From: Paractinoplanes deccanensis
Lineage (GTDB): Bacteria > Actinomycetota > Actinomycetes > Mycobacteriales > Micromonosporaceae
DNA length: 40,804 bases
NCBI RefSeq assembly: GCF_016862115.1
Contig: NZ_BOMI01000209.1
Span: 1-40,804, forward strand
Direction of reading: 5' to 3'
Both the position numbers and the translations under genes were made by a program. Every line of letters begins with the position of its first letter. Position 1 is the first letter of the stretch. Shown here one piece after another: positions 40,540 to 40,804 of this stretch. The notes below the pieces were generated by a model that did no database searches, was not told the origin of the DNA, and saw only the letters and a list, made by a program, of their open reading frames with translations.

Positions 40540-40804
40540 TCATCGCCGGCTCCACTGCTGGTTGACCGCGCCCGTGCAGGTCCACAGCAGGGTCAGGGTG
40601 CCGTTGGCGGTCTGGTTGTTGTTGACGTCCAGGCAGAGGCCGGATTGGTTGTCGCGGATCGTGCCGTTGGTTTGGAAGGTCCATTGCTGGTTGGTGCCGC
40701 CGTTGCAGTCCCAGATCTGCGCCTTTGCGCCGGCGGTGGCGCCCGGCGCCGCGTCCAGGCACTTGCCCAGAGCCTGCAAGGACTGGCCGGCGGTGGTCCA
40801 CCGC
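40540..40804 (-). CDS. C-terminal end of a ricin-B/CBM13 lectin-domain protein (partial)
   Basis: The last 87 codons of a minus-strand gene whose start lies beyond the right edge. The visible part is a ricin-type beta-trefoil: GKCLDAAPGATAGAKAQIWD, CNGGTNQQWTFQTNGTI, GLCLDVNNNQTANGTLTLLW, and CTGAVNQQWSRR. Two QxW repeats are complete. Such modules usually sit at the end of secreted carbohydrate-active enzymes, matching the surrounding genes; the catalytic domain is not visible. Confidence 0.9.
   Translation of the reverse strand, partial: RWTTAGQSLQALGKCLDAAPGATAGAKAQIWDCNGGTNQQWTFQTNGTIRDNQSGLCLDVNNNQTANGTLTLLWTCTGAVNQQWSRR

Noticed and set aside
1..40804. Mobile elements, CRISPR arrays, tRNA or rRNA genes
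   Set aside because: No transposase or integrase motifs, no flanking inverted repeats with target duplications, no regularly spaced repeat-spacer units and no tRNA-like cloverleaf were seen by eye.

Overview
The window is very GC-rich DNA with long ORFs on both strands, frequent GTG starts, AGGAGG-type ribosome sites and many start/stop overlaps. CBM2, ricin-type lectin domains, CebR-like boxes, a 7Fe ferredoxin and a PPM-type methyltransferase relic all point to a soil or plant-litter actinomycete, most likely Micromonosporaceae (Actinoplanes-like). I see no tRNA, rRNA, CRISPR array or insertion sequence. All identifications come from reading the sequence; no database search was run.

Layout. 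(1) 1-2533: the possible 5' tip of a secreted protein on the minus strand, a divergent regulatory region, a membrane-anchored alpha/beta hydrolase, and a decayed CGNR/ABATE regulator. (2) 2567-8388: a LacI-type regulator divergent from a sugar ABC importer (lipoprotein plus two permeases) and a GH1 beta-glucosidase. An identical 14-bp operator sits in front of both transcription units. (3) 8389-9832: a frame-shifted, internally deleted PPM-family methyltransferase pseudogene and an SDR oxidoreductase. (4) 10005-32304: a large aromatic-acid catabolic island. It holds a tannase/feruloyl-esterase-like secreted enzyme; an acyl-CoA synthetase, a double CaiB-type CoA transferase and an enoyl-CoA hydratase; a ferredoxin and ferredoxin reductase divergent from a Rieske oxygenase; an MhpB-like extradiol dioxygenase, an M20-fold protein without its metal ligands, two MhpC-type hydrolases and an MDR reductase; an IclR regulator; a third hydrolase with His in place of Ser; hydratase, acetaldehyde dehydrogenase and aldolase (MhpD/F/E type); a second IclR; and an NMT1-type ABC importer. 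(5) 32738-40804: secreted carbohydrate-active enzymes: a GH59 galactocerebrosidase homologue, GH5, a CBM2 esterase, CBM2-GH62, an SMP-30-like protein, and the end of another lectin-bearing protein.

How it may work together (inference): plant polymer is opened by the secreted enzymes, and ester-linked or free aromatics are imported by the ABC system. One branch is CoA-activated. The other is oxygenated by the Rieske system, meta-cleaved, hydrolysed, and taken through 2-hydroxypenta-2,4-dienoate to pyruvate and acetyl-CoA. A 17-bp near-palindrome (consensus GKTYCGSTSASCGGAAC) recurs before at least five transcription units of region 4, including three copies phased exactly 19 bp apart in the ferredoxin-reductase/Rieske promoter. 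It is the best sign that the island is one regulon, probably under the IclR protein at 24150.
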